A stretch of DNA of 64,000 nucleotides from Toxotes chatareus. Lineage: Eukaryota; Chordata; Actinopteri; Toxotidae. Under the pieces are notes generated by a model that worked only from the letters and a program-made list of their open reading frames with translations, was not told the origin of the DNA and searched no databases. Location: contig CM028892.1 of NCBI GenBank assembly GCA_016801885.1, positions 5,588,114 to 5,652,113 on the forward strand, written 5' to 3'. A program made the position numbers and the translations under genes. Positions 17,101 through 64,000 of this stretch are shown here, piece by piece. How positions within the stretch are numbered: position 1 is the stretch's first letter; the number at the start of each line of letters is the position of its first letter.

Positions 17101-18530
17101 ATGCTGCACATGCAGGAATCCTTAGAGTTGATTAGATTCCTAAATACCTGTTTGCAACTTTGACCATGACCTTGCAATAATACTGACAATCACAATAATC
17201 AGAGTTATAAAAATACATCTCTCACCCTGTCTTTCCCTCCCTCCATCTCTGATTCTCATTCCTCTAATTGCAGCTGTAATCTTTAGCCAGATTAGAGGGA
17301 TGTGCAGGGCCTGTGTGTGTGTGTGTGTGATGCATAGATCTTTCAGAGATTACTCCCTGTCCCCGTCATCATCACACGGGTTGAAACTGAGGAATCCAAA
17401 TCCATTTTGCACTCTACCCATGTTTAATAAAACAAGGAATGTGATCCAGCAGCTTATGAAGCAACTAAACCAAACCACTGAGCATTTCCTCCATGACAGA
17501 GACGCTGTGGTGTTTATTGTTGTAGCCTAGTTTAATACAGTTTGATTGATCAGTCATATCTCTTGCTGATATCCTGTTTATGGATTCTACAGCAGTTTTC
17601 CTCTGATATAAAATCCTGTCTGCTCTCTCTCTGACACAGGTTGGCCTGGTATGAACAAGCTTTCGAGCAAATGTTTGGGCCTATAAATAGCAGCGCTGTC
17701 TGTTTCTTTTGTGTCTCTCTCCTCGTCTCTCCTGCAGCCTGACCTGGAAACATTCTTACTCAGTGTCAGTTGCACTTTAACAATGAAGTTATAATTTCTC
17801 TGGTGGGTTTTAGCTCATTATGGGATGAATTTTCATTGTCTTTTCAATTGTCATGTGATGAAGGAGCAAAGCTGCTACAGAGAGATATGAGACATATTGC
17901 CCAAAAAATGCACCCAAGATGGAACTTTTATTTTTACCTATGCAGCCAGATCCTCAAAAGTATTTCTGTCTTGCCTCCGTTTCATCCAAGCTTAAGGAAT
18001 TTGTGTGATTTAGCTCTAATCATAGTCGTATCGTTGGTACGGCTGCGGAAATTGTCATCAGGGGCCCCTGATGACATGACCTGACAGGACCATGTGGAGT
18101 GAGAAGGTCATGGGACCCTGCTGCTTCCTGAATTTTATTGTTTTAAAAAAAAAATTCTCTAATTCCTCACATTTAGCAGTGGGTTCTCGTCTCCTTTTTT
18201 CTCCAAACATCTGAATGTTTTCCCTGAAGATCATCTTGTCTCACAGTAAGTACAACCTTGTTATGAGTAGCTATTAGTTAGTTAATTAGCAAGTTTTATA
18301 ATAATTAAACAGTTTAAATGTCTTTATTTCTAGACAAACATTTGAGATGTGTGTCCGATTTTTCAGTTGTCCTGACATGGGTGACAAAATACAACTAAGG
18401 CCCACTCAGTAACATAACATCCAGTTCCTTTATCTGACCTCAGATATACAAAGAAAGGCAGCTGAAGATGAGGGAGCTCTTTATCAGAACCAGCCTGGGC
18501 AAGAATGTACTGTTTTCACTTTCTGTCTGC
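13666..18530. other. spacer between copies 1 and 2, first part: no gene recognised
   Basis: Unique sequence in this window. Apart from the microsatellite cluster near 14 kb I see only short reading frames without domain character, and no RNA gene. Confidence 0.6.
13995..14162. repeat. GT and CT/CA microsatellite cluster
   Basis: A GT run at 13995-14017 is followed by a compound CT-CA run at 14112-14162. More GT runs occur at about 14332-14358 and 14431-14452. This low-complexity cluster marks the start of the spacer after unit A and generates several spurious reading frames. Confidence 0.9.
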
Positions 18531-18534
18531 ACTT

Positions 18535-19581
18535 CTATCTGTGTTTTTCAGTCCAGGAGAAGGATGTTGGACCTTGACACAAATATTCCTGGTTGCAGAT
18601 GTGTGAGAAGACCGGGGTTGATGGAGTCACATGTCTGGTATCAGTGCTGTCTCTTTCTCCTTCATCTCTGATTTTTCTCTGTAGAGGAGGAATATTTGAG
18701 GCTATATAGCATATTTTCATGCAGCCCCTGTGTCTTTGTGCTGTTCTGCTGATAGACATCTGCACCCAAAACAAACCAAATTATCAAAAAAGTTTAAAGC
18801 TGAAACTACACATGAAGATGTTAGGCAGCAAGAGTCAATAGAAGAATTCAATTTTTTTTTCAGGCTTGAGACAAACACCTACGTTGGGAATTTCAAGTAG
18901 ATGTGTGAAGCCTCCTTTGAGGAGTTCAGAGCTTCTGTTGGAGATTTCTAGTCCAAGTCACTGACCATACTGCTCAGTAGATTTAAAGTTTTTACCAGTC
19001 TGCTCTTGAAGGTTCCTGGCTCTCAGTATCAAGCTTGTGTCTGGCAATAACAGCAGTGTGTGTCAGAGAGATGCTGTCATGGGAATTGCAGGTGTCATCA
19101 GCCAATACTTCAAACTTTGGCGAAGCATTGACAGGGAGTTCCTCCAGAAGACTGTACATGTTTTCAAGCTTTACTTTCAGAGAAACAGTCCTGGGTGAAG
19201 TCTGCGGCTGTTTTGACATTTTCAGTTCCATCCTGTTTGGTTTGACGCACCAGGAGTAAAGCATGAGATGGTATTTAGTTTTACACTAGGGAAAAGTCAG
19301 TAGCATGTGTCATCCAAATCTCTGACATGAGAGATATTGTGAGGTTCAGTAGGTCCACAGATTTTCTCATCCTCCTGTATCTAGTATAAGACAAGTTCTG
19401 CCTTCAGCTGCTGCCATAGTCTGAGAACTCTCTGTATTTTGCTTTCCAAATTGCCTACAATCTTGACTCCCAGCTTGACACAGCCAGTGCACTCGGCAGA
19501 GGGAAAAGAGGGAGATGACATCTTGTTCAGTGTGATATAAAGCTCAAAGTCCTGTAAGAGACTTGCAGTGAGTGCAAACAT
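18535..19581 (-). pseudogene. possible minus-strand gene relic or unrecognised exons
   Basis: Three minus-strand reading frames lie close together: 19581-19381, 19264-18992 and 18774-18535. The first continues in the same frame for 26 more codons past a single TAG. The second is hydrophilic and ends at a plausible donor (TG-GTAAAA at about 18999). A possible acceptor CTCTTACAG precedes GACTTTGAG near 19551. I recognise no family. The frames could be exons of a small gene, a decayed gene or chance. Confidence 0.15.
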
Positions 19582-19994
19582 GTAAGAGAAAGCACAGAAA
19601 GTCCCAAGATATCAACCGTAAATGAGCCTAAAATATTCAAAGGAAAATATTCAGATTGAGCCAAAAAAAATCCATAAGTGAACCTGGATTCACCTGCGAA
19701 ATAACATACAAATACGCTGTGCTGATGACAGATGGATTTACAGGTTAACCTTTAAGATGAAGGTATCTAGAGCATCGAGGAAGGTGTTACAGTTCACACA
19801 CTCACATACAGTATGTGGAAGAGTGTAATACAGATCATGAGCACTGTAGTGGTTCAGAGGAAGCACAGAAAATCAGTGTGAAGAGGTCTTTGGGACTATT
19901 TTCCGTGAATAAAGGCACATTTTCCAGCTAGAAAACTAATTTAAGAGCAAAGAAAAGGCTCCTGTCTTTTGATATTTTGAAGTCTAAAAATATA

Positions 19995-20410
19995 CAAAAT
20001 GAAATATGTGCCCGGAAAATCTTCAGTGGAAGGCACCCAGGGGGCACCTCAGCCGACTTCTTTCGGTGCAAAGGAGCAGAGACTCTATTCCAAGCTCCCT
20101 CTGGATATCTGAGCCCACCCTGTCTGTAAGGGTGAGCCCAGCCACCTTACAGAGGAAACTCATTTGGCCTACTCGTGTTTGAGATCTCATTCTTTCGGTC
20201 ACAGCCTAAAGCTCATGACCAAAGGCGAGGGAACGTAGATCAGCTAGTAAATCGAAAGCTTTGCCTTTCAGTTCAGCTCCCTCTTCACTCCATTTTACCC
20301 TCACTCGTGAAGAAGACCCTGAGATCCTTAAACTCTCTCACCTGAGGCAGCAGCTCACTCCAAACCCGAAAGGAGCAATCCACCGTTTTCTGGCAGAGAG
20401 CCTAAATACT
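19995..20410 (-). mobile_element. decayed LINE reverse-transcriptase C-terminal fragment
   Basis: On the minus strand, short pieces of a familiar teleost non-LTR retrotransposon protein can be read in changing frames: FFTSEGKME near 20290-20320, then VTERMRS, then MSFLCKVAGLT, then PPGCLPLKIFRA. Frameshifts and stops show it is dead. I recognise the C-terminal region of the ORF2-like protein but do not assign the clade. It lies between the two duplicated units. Confidence 0.7.
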
Positions 20411-20419
20411 GAATTGAAT

Positions 20420-22080
20420 TTAACACTTCTTGGCCTATTTCCCATGTCCTCTTTCTTCCTGTGGTGTGCTGTGTGGTGCAAGAACCTTAGGGGGAAAATC
20501 CATCAGAGTATAAAGAAGAATTTTTACAAATAAAACCAGACAGAGTATAAATAAGAATGAGTTGTTACCAAAGTCACAGGTTTAGTAGTTGAAATCTTGT
20601 GATGGCTAATGGTGCAGACAATGGCGCTTTGTCTGTGCAGGCTCCTCTGGAGGAGGAGAAATGACTTAACAAGGCAAATTTTCTCCCCACATGAACTCAA
20701 GTTTTCACTGTCCCCATCAGCTCTAAAGCAGGCAGGAAAAGCAGCTCGACAATGGAAGTGTCACTCCACTTGTATTTCAGATTAAGCCAGCCACACATGT
20801 AGTGTGCTTTTGAGCTGATGTTTTCCAAAATGACCGATCCAATGTGTTTTTACCGTATCTCAGAGAACAATCATGCTTTTGGTACTTTAACTGACCGGAT
20901 CTTTTAATGATATAGTCCATGACACCACTCACAGGAGACTAGTTAACATTTTTGAATATATATATATATATACATATATAATATATCTGTAGTTATTATT
21001 TTGCGATCTCCATTGTTGAGTGGCAGCTTTGTCATTGTGATCAGCTCAGGAATATAAATAGGACTTGAACATGTCCTAATATAGGCTCAGTTTAAGGACC
21101 TTTGTAACAGTTTTACTGTAATGCATTTGGTGTAATTTGTCATGGTGCATTCTTGGCTTGTGTTCAAGCAAGTCAAGACACATAACAGAGTCCAGTTAAG
21201 CTCTTCAGCACCTCAAAGATATAAATTTTTCCATACTGTATATGGCCAATGCACAATGTTTGTTTTAATAGTAACTGAGTGACACTAAGGCAGTATTCCA
21301 GCATGAGGGAAGCAGGTTCTGTAAACACACACTTGTACAGCACAGCTTGTAAATGTAATGTCAGTCAATGGTGTTGGAGTCATCATTCATATGTTTGGAT
21401 AGACTCTGGCTATTTCTGGCTGTATTTACCCTCCTCCCTTTCCCTCTCTGTCTCTCTCCTCTTCAGTCAATCAGTGTTGGACGTCCGTCAATAGTAACAG
21501 TTATAAAACAGGCGCTTTTGGTTTGATTATTAAACATTTTAAAATGCCTCTACGTCACACTCGGTCCAAAGTTCATGACAGTTCGAGTACTACAAGGGCA
21601 ACTGCAGGGGAGTAAAACATTTACACTGTACCTTTATATAGACATTTGGACGAACTAAAGGAAAATGAAAATGTACATTCTCTTCAGTCTGTAGCAGCTG
21701 GAAGAGATGGTGAGTTTCAGCTTTTTAATGAAATGAGAAAGCTGACATTTGAAAAGCATTTTTGTTACCGAGGGGAAATTCTCTCTGCAGCAGGGCAAAA
21801 TATAGCTAATACAACAAAGAGGATAGGAAAATTACATTTCAAAACCTCAGTACACAAAACCCAAGTTCTTTGCATGCCTATGTACCATGAGAGATAAGTC
21901 AGGAAATGTCTTCTGGTTTGTGTAAGTGCGTATTTAGCCATTAAATGGTAGTTATCCTACGTCACTTGCTACTAATGTGTTTCTCCTAATAATATTACTA
22001 TTACTCTTTGTGCTCACTGCAGTGACATTCCAAAGGCCATGTCTTATGTCTCCGGGTCACACAGTGTTTGTGTATAGCAG
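20420..22080. other. spacer between copies 1 and 2, last part: no gene recognised
   Basis: AT-rich unique sequence with an AT microsatellite. No coding or RNA gene is supported. Homology with the copy 1 upstream flank starts near 22083. Confidence 0.55.
20956..20986. repeat. AT microsatellite
   Basis: A TATATA run with one CA interruption, in the spacer between the duplicated units. Confidence 0.85.
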
Positions 22081-22082
22081 AG

Positions 22083-22607
22083 CATTGTTTGGTGTTGAAC
22101 AAAAGCCTAAACTACATTAATTATAGAACTGAAACCTCAGCCACATGAAAAACTCTGAGGGAGCCACTTAGGCTCAATCATGGTTTGATGTTTTGGTTTT
22201 ATTGATGCAGGACTGAGACCACTGCTGCGTGGGAGGTCGATTTCCCAAAGACTTAAACATGCTCAGGTACAAATCCTGCAAATGAAAGTGTAAACAGAAA
22301 TTCTCAATGTGTGTGTGCAAATGTATTTGAATAGAAGGTGTGGTCACATGTCATTTGAAGCCAGAGAGACAGGTAGTGGAAGTATGTGCTTACACATCTA
22401 TAGCTGCTGACAAGATGTATTGTGAAGCACATGTTAGTTAGCAACCCAATGAATTCCAGCTGATTATCATGACTTACTGCACCACAAGCCAATTTCCTTT
22501 GGATTCCATTATGTTGTGGTGAACTAAACTATTATTTGAGTGATGTCTAGGAAAGAGGAAAAATAGGTTTTATTTTATTTTGGGTTGAACTGTCCCCTTA
22601 AGGGTTT
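22083..22607. repeat. upstream block shared with 107-608
   Basis: Second copy, about 2.1 kb upstream of the copy 2 start codon. Relative to the first copy it has an insertion of about 23 nt near 22285 and a 2-nt insertion near 22215. Confidence 0.75.
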
Positions 22608-22964
22608 TCTCAACCATTTCATCTCAACCATCTCAACCAGTTTCTCTCTCTTATATCACCATCGTCTTTCTCCTGGATCCATTTCATTTTCCTGAATAGA
22701 ATTGGAACAAAGTGAATTCAATACACTGTCAGCTCTATTGCCATGGCAGGTCCTCTAGGCCTGTATACTGCAAAAGCAGCAGTGAAATGAGCTGCATTCA
22801 TTATAAAACAGCCAAAGCACTAACTGAGAATGTCTCTCTAATGCCAATTCCTTCTCTCCCTTTTTTCATTTTTCTCTTTTTCTACTTTTGGCTATTTTTC
22901 TCTTCCCCTCCTCTTTTACAAACCCCCCCCCTCCTTCCTCCACTCTTTCTCTCTCTCCATCTTT

Positions 22965-23100
22965 GTATCAACATCCCCTTTCTCTCCTGCATGGTCTAGT
23001 AACTATAAACAGTTGGAAGTTTACTACAAACACAACCCCCACCAGCTAACCTGCCAACAAGGACGATCCCTCCTCCTCCCTGCAAGTTTCAATGAACAGG
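22965..23100 (+). repeat. promoter-proximal repeat, copy 2 member
   Basis: It shares TTGTATCAACATC, ACAAGGACGATCCCTC and TCCTCCCTGCAAGTTTC with the two members upstream of copy 1. It lies about 1.5 kb upstream of the copy 2 TATA box, against about 250 nt for member B in copy 1. Confidence 0.65.
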
Positions 23101-24527
23101 AAAAGCACACTCCTTGGTTTCATGACGGACTTCAGGGTCACGAGTGTCCTTTGATGCAGCTAAGGTGGCCGCCATAGATGTGAGATGACATTGTGAGTGA
23201 ACTAAGACCCATAGCGCTGGGTCAGAAGAGCCTTTGTCCTGCATATCTCGTGCACATCATATTTTTTTTTTTTCCTGTTTTTCTGTGCCAACCTGAGAGA
23301 TCTCTGTGTGTGTTCAAGGACACGGTGTATTTCAGGGGCATTGTCCAGCTCAATCATTCATTGAAACCCTCTCTGTTAAACTTTATGGCTTTGATTTAGA
23401 TTTCTACCAGCTGCAGGAACAATGAGGTGGGGCTTCCAGTCGTAACTGCAAATCTTTTTTATTCCTGTTAGTGAATCAGCTGGAGCATGTATTTGTATGC
23501 ATGTCTGAGGGTCAGTAGCAGCCAAACTGTACCCAAGTTTCGGCTGTGAAACCTGAATCTCACCTGAATGCTGAGAGAACTGCAAATTGGATCTCAGATG
23601 GGATTTTTTTTTGTTTTTCTCAAGATGATTAAAGTATATCAATCCATTAGCCACTGTGTGGGAGTAACAGGCACTAGGCCAAGAGCCACTTTAAGCTCAT
23701 TCAGTGTTGCAGCAGTATAAATCCATGCTAAATACAATGGTTTAGCATTGTGAAAGACATTCCAGTGCTGCTCTTTTGACTTTTCCTCAGGTGAGAGGAC
23801 TTCAAAATCAATTACAAAGTCGTTTTTTGTTTTTCTTACAGGGCACATTGACCTCAGACAGAGAGGGGAGGCTAAAGGCTCAGTGGATTCCTCCCTTTGC
23901 ATTCCACGTGTTATCTTTGCTGTGAGCAACAGTTTTGTCCAACCTCTTTTTTTCCCCGATCCCTCACAGGAAAAAACTCAGTTTTAATCAGCTTCTCACC
24001 TTTTCCTCTTTCAGCCTTTGTTATTCAAATGCCTCGTTCAGCTCTGGGCAATCAGTCACCTGCAGAACTGGACTTTCACCTTTCTAGCTCTAGCTTTATC
24101 TCTATCTGTCTCTCATTCACTGTTCCACCGTGTTGCCTGTCTTTTTTTTCCCCGTTCATCCCTGTTTGTACTGTAAACGAAGCACATGCAGACAGAGAAA
24201 GTACACACAGGCACAGGGATTCACTTGGGTTTCTCTGATCCAAACCACCTACCTGTTGCAAGTGACGGTTGAAATTAAACTTTCTGGAAAGAGAGGAATG
24301 GATTGAGCAAGGGGAGTAAATGAGTAAAGAGTGAAAGAAGACGGGAAGCGCTGAGAACAAAACAGGGAAGTTGAGCAAGAGTTACCCCTCCCCTTTCTCC
24401 AATACTCCTCCTCCACCATTACCTCCCTCCCCCCACGGTGTACCCCCTTTCCTACCACTACTATCACCTGTCCAGTTTCTACCACCCCACCGGCTGCCTC
24501 CCCTCTCCCAAACTCCTCCTCTCAAGG

Positions 24528-24552
24528 CAGGTGAGCTAGTTGTGGATATAAA
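24528..24552 (+). promoter_or_regulatory. copy 2 core promoter: E-box and TATA box
   Basis: TATAAA is at 24547-24552, 181 bases upstream of the ATG, with CAGGTG at 24528-24533. It aligns with the copy 1 promoter and is followed by a similar leader containing GA repeats. Confidence 0.65.
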
Positions 24553-24613
24553 GCAATGGAAATGTGAAGCAGCCTATCTTCTCTGCTCTGGGGAGACACA
24601 GGACGCAACAAGG

Positions 24614-24666
24614 CTGAGAGAGAGAAAGAGAGAGAGACAGTGTGTGAGAGAGAGAGAGAGAGAGAG
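24614..24666 (+). repeat. GA repeat in copy 2 5' leader
   Basis: Two GA/GAAA blocks separated by CAGTGTGTG lie 62-114 nt downstream of the TATA box. They would be transcribed into the 5'UTR of copy 2. Confidence 0.85.
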
Positions 24667-24733
24667 GCGGAGTAGGAAAGTTGCAATTTAAAAAGACAAT
24701 TTGATTGACTGTTCTCAGACTTGCATTGCAACC

Positions 24734-38671
<13,938 letters not shown>

Positions 38672-38813
38672 GTCAACACAAAGACACGGAGGGAACAGTC
38701 TGTGTGTCATTGTTATTTACTGCCGTGTTACATATTTGTCTGAGATGGTCAGACTCCAAAACACACACACAACATGGATAAATTAAGAATATCTTGATGT
38801 ATATGTCATTCAC

Positions 38814-38819
38814 AATAAA
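38814..38819 (+). other. copy 2 polyadenylation signal AATAAA
   Basis: AATAAA lies 143 nt after the stop codon, at the position homologous to the copy 1 signal, and is followed by CCATTGTACAC. Confidence 0.65.
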
Positions 38820-38849
38820 ACATTTCTGTACCATTGTACACTGAGGCTG

Positions 38850-41800
38850 CTCTGAAGTTTGTTTCTTTTGTTCTTGTTGATTTCTTTGACACGTGGGGGG
38901 TAAAAACTGTATTTTACGGGATTTGATGCAGGATGTTGTTACAAGGATCAGTAGATTTGTACCAGTGAGTCAGGTCCGCTGACCCATGTGGTGGGATTAT
39001 CCACCTCAACAGTTCCTAAACTTCAGAGAGAGACAAAGAACTACTTCCACTGTGTAAAGGAAACTAGATGTTCCTATAAGAAGTAGTGAGCAGCAGTGAC
39101 TGAACTGCAGCATTTAAAACCATCTCATACCAAACCAGCAGCTCTCGTGCAACATGCACTAAAATGTTTGCACTTCTAGCGCGTCACAAACAGAAAATTA
39201 AATCACAAATCTTAGATTTGCTGTGTGTACTTGTGATTAGAGTAAATAACTGATCATCAGAATCAAAATCAGTTAATACTGATTGACTAATCAATTAATA
39301 CACTAATCGTGTCAGTGTTATCTGCTGCTGTGTTGGATTTTCCCCTTTTTAACCTTATTTTCCTCTGATTTTATCTTTACCCACCAGATATGAAGGACAA
39401 GCGTGTCAGATCAGTGTGTATGAGAGAAAGAGAGAGAGTGTGTGTGTGTGTGTGTCCATTATCTCAAGAGCCAGTCTGCTATAGTGGTGTTTGCAATGGA
39501 TTGCTCTGTTGACCGCTAATGCAAAGAGGCCCTCAGTGAAAATTAACTGAGACCACTCTACTGCTATCTACTTGGTGTTTACCCTGCTCATTATGAATGC
39601 CCCCTTCTCCCTCAACCCCTCTTCTGTGTGTGTCTGTGTGTGTATGTGTGTGTACATCCCATCATCATACCAACCAGGTCACAGACGGCCAGCTTCACAC
39701 ACACTTGGGAAACGCTAGCGCAGCAGAACACCACCAGAGCACCAGATCAGGCTGAATGAATGAATGTTTCAACCAACCAATCAGGTTTTTCTCCTTCTAA
39801 CTTCACAGGTGATTCCTTTCACAGCAGAGGGAGCTAGTGTAAGACAGAGAGCGAGAGTCTGCAAACAAAAGGATGGAGATATGTAGGGAAAAGAAGGAGG
39901 GAGGGAGACAGCGAGGTTGATGGATGGTGAGAAACGTGAATCGATGTGATGAAGAAGAAGGAAAAAAATCAGAGCAAGAGAACAACAGATATTGGCGTTT
40001 TGTAGTTTGTAGTTTCAAGACGTAATTAATCATCTTATTGTGGATTAGTGGATGCATAAACTGTGGTTTCTTTGCAGCAGCTGTAATGTTTTTCTGATGA
40101 ACTGAGAGAGAAAGGCAGCAGACATAGAGTAACATTGTCATGCCTTCATCCTTCGTTCACAAGCAGGGCCCCTGAACGTGCCAGTTGCTATGGCAACTCA
40201 TTTGAGAGCCCTCTCTCTTTCTCTTTCCTCTCTCTCTCTCTCCAACATCTAAATAAAATCGGGGCTATTTATAGAGCAACACTGGCAACACGCGAGCTGC
40301 ACTGATGGCACGATACATGGATGTGACCAAAACAAAAATCCAGCGAACTGACTGTACATGCATATGCACCTACACATGCACATGTATGAGCATGTGCATG
40401 CACACGCCACCACAAATCCAGGGCTTGCTGCTGTGTGTCCATCTGTGAATGAAGTCCACCTGTGGTTTTGTTTGTTTACTCCTGATTCTGTTTATTCTAT
40501 GTGTTTTGCATCGTATTTAAGAAGAAGGTTAAATAAACCTAAATCAATAGAAGAGGAGAAGGCTAGGTAATCAAGCAAAGAGCATGTGTGTGTCTGTGTG
40601 TGTGTGTGTGTGGGTTTGTAAAAAGTCAAAGATGAAGTCCTTGCAGTGAAACATTCCCGTCACTGTTTGATCTATCTCAGGTTTATCTTGTCAGCTGGTG
40701 CAGAGTGCTCTCCAGGCCACCTGATAAGCTCTATTAGAATACACAGAGAGCCAGACACTGAGTGACACAGTCTACCTATCAGGGCACAATAACACTCCAA
40801 TGGCGGGCTCACTCTGCCGCCGGGGTCTACTTCATGGCTGAAGAGATCACTTTCAAAACGTAATCTATTACAAAACTGCTGATAGAGCTGGTTAAAGCTG
40901 CAGACGGGAGTGTAAAGCAGGGAATTTGTTGCATTTGGCAGATGCTGGGATTAGAAACTTGGGTTTTCTTACTGTTGGTTTGCCTTCTTAACAGCTCAGC
41001 TGCAATGTGATTATCAGTGGGGTCTCTGCATGGAAGCCCCCCTACCCTCTGTTGCCCAACTTCCATCTCCACATGGGGGTCAGGGGTGAGTGAGCATCCT
41101 GGTGCCAGCAGGGATTCAGAGTCACTCAGTGGAGGCAGAGAAATGTGTTATAGGAAACAATAAGCAGGGGCTCTGATAGTCAGGGGGGGAGAGGGGGAAT
41201 ATTTTGAGGGGGCCCCAGAACTACAGGGGGCCCACACATGCTGTGGAATCTCAAGCAGCTCTTAGGACATTTTGGTATCATAAAACAACTCAACAGATGT
41301 TTTCAACACACACACAGCTGACATGATAATGCCAGGCATGTGAGGCTGCTGAGCATCTTATACCACAAGCAGTGTATCTATATGTGTGTGTCAGACGTAA
41401 ATCTGCTTTTGCAGCTCTGGATTTAGAAACAGAGGGTTCAGAAGTTGACTGTCCGCTACCAGCACGCAACAACCTTGTCAAAGCAGCAGGGGAAAGGAGG
41501 TGTCTGCAACCCCAGCTGTTAAGCCGGGTGAGGTGTAGATGTATCAGGACTCTGTGTGTGTGTGTGTGGGGGGGGCAGAATAGGGTGGGGGTGGGCCTCT
41601 TTTCACAGAAGAGCAGTAAAGTTAAAGTTTAAAGGAATAGTTCCCCATTTTGGGGAACTGCTTTTTTCTGCTTTCTTGGTGACTTTTATGAGAATCACCT
41701 TAAACACAGGGCATAAACAGCTGGAGGTTTTACCTTATAGTAAGATGGTTTGTGTGTGATGATGTGCTGCATCATTCTGCTTTAGTAGTTTTGTTTATTT

Positions 41801-41940
41801 CCAGGGTTATTGTTGTATTTTCCTGTGATGTAACAGTTGTTGATAATTCAGATCTGATATTTGAGTCTCATCGGTGCATCGTGTGTGAGTGTGTGTGTTG
41901 CATGATATCCTGAAAAAAAAAAAAAACGTAGAAGAAAAAC
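38850..41940. other. spacer between copies 2 and 3: no gene recognised
   Basis: The first 1.8 kb is homologous to the flank after copy 1. The rest holds GT runs (39435-39455, 40587-40612, 41552-41570), a G-rich patch near 41185-41235 and an interspersed-repeat terminus near 41620. No coding sequence is supported. Confidence 0.6.
41618..41700. mobile_element. terminus of the same type of interspersed repeat upstream of copy 3
   Basis: TTTAAAGGAATAGTTCCCC followed by a CTTTCTTGG-containing segment resembles the end of the abundant percomorph repeat seen at 53820-53950, in opposite orientation. It lies about 300 nt before the copy 3 core promoter. Confidence 0.4.
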
Positions 41941-41942
41941 GC

Positions 41943-42030
41943 CCAATAATGGAGGACGCCCCGCCTCCATCCGTGGGGTTACCATGGCAAACGGCGTCGA
42001 CGTCACAATGGAAGGAACGCCGTCTATAAG
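41943..42030 (+). promoter_or_regulatory. copy 3 core promoter: CCAAT, GC box, RFX-like, CRE-like, TATA-like
   Basis: In order: CCAAT 41943-41947; a GC box around 41958-41966; a near-palindromic RFX-type site GTTACCATGGCAAA 41978-41991; a CRE-like site CGACGTCA 41998-42005 (7 of 8); and TATAAG 42025-42030. GC-box and ATF/CREB-type elements are known in the mammalian Atp1a1 promoter, which supports orthologous control. The start site would be near 42055, giving a leader of about 200 nt. No homology to the copy 1 and 2 promoters is visible. Confidence 0.6.
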
Positions 42031-42097
42031 TATTGGAGGGTCTGCCGCGGCGACTCTCGAGCTCGGATGTGTGTGCTGGAGGAGTGACACGTGCTGA

Positions 42098-42132
42098 AGA
42101 AAAAAAATAAAAATAAAAATAAAAAAAAATAA
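42098..42132 (+). other. A-rich tract in copy 3 5' leader
   Basis: AAATAAAAAT-type repeats form a nearly pure A/T tract about 45-75 nt after the expected start site and 130 nt before the ATG. A CACGTG E-box at 42088-42093 precedes it. Confidence 0.6.
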
Positions 42133-42259
42133 CAACGGGCACATCCAGGAGTTTCCTTTTATTTTGTTATTTTTTTTACTGTACATAATTTTTAAGGTGG
42201 ATTTTTGTTTCTCAATTTTTACTTGAACTGGGAAGAACTAAGTCCACATCTTGGCAACC

Positions 42260-63972
<21,713 letters not shown>

Positions 63973-64000
63973 GTCAGTAACATTTATTACACAGACCACA

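Overview
The window is vertebrate nuclear DNA from a teleost fish, probably a percomorph. It has large GT-AG introns, abundant CA/GT microsatellites and teleost-type repeat relics. The coding exons match Na+/K+-ATPase alpha-1 closely. The lineage call comes from gene content and repeat style, not from a search.

The only genes I can support are three head-to-tail, plus-strand copies of the Na+/K+-ATPase alpha-1 catalytic subunit (atp1a1 family). Copy 1 (coding 2001-11986, 23 exons, 1021 aa) and copy 2 (24734-38671, 23 exons, 1023 aa) are complete. Copy 3 (42260 onward) has a first intron of about 10 kb and is cut by the window end after exon 19 of an expected 23. All three keep the P-type ATPase hallmarks: TGES, DKTGT, KGAPE, TGDGVND and the acidic cation-site residues. 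I saw no stop, frameshift or bad splice site in any copy.

Copies 1 and 2 form a younger segmental duplication. Homology runs through their upstream flanks (from about 107 and 22083), the genes, and their downstream flanks (to about 13665 and 40673). Copy 3 has an unrelated promoter and flanks and is the more distant paralogue. Between the units lie about 8.4 kb of sequence unique in this window (13666-22080), with a decayed LINE at 19995-20410, and about 1.3 kb just upstream of the copy 3 promoter.

Biologically, copy 1 is the interesting one. Its TM5 carries Lys where copies 2 and 3 carry the cation-coordinating Asn (Asn776 in mammalian mature numbering). This change is the reported hallmark of the freshwater-type alpha-1a pump of salmonids and tilapia. 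Copies 2 and 3 look like conventional, seawater-type or housekeeping pumps. The array therefore looks like a set of gill/kidney pump isoforms that could be switched with salinity. Copies 1 and 2 use TATA promoters followed by a GA-repeat leader. Copy 3 has a CCAAT/GC-box/RFX-like/CRE-like/TATA-like promoter.

The array is a mosaic. Long exon-plus-intron tracts are identical between copies 1 and 2, and another is identical between copies 1 and 3. The TM5-TM6 exon of copy 1 stands out as a diverged island between homogenised segments. That is what ongoing gene conversion with selection protecting the isoform-defining exon would produce. I found no evidence of an entirely new type of system.
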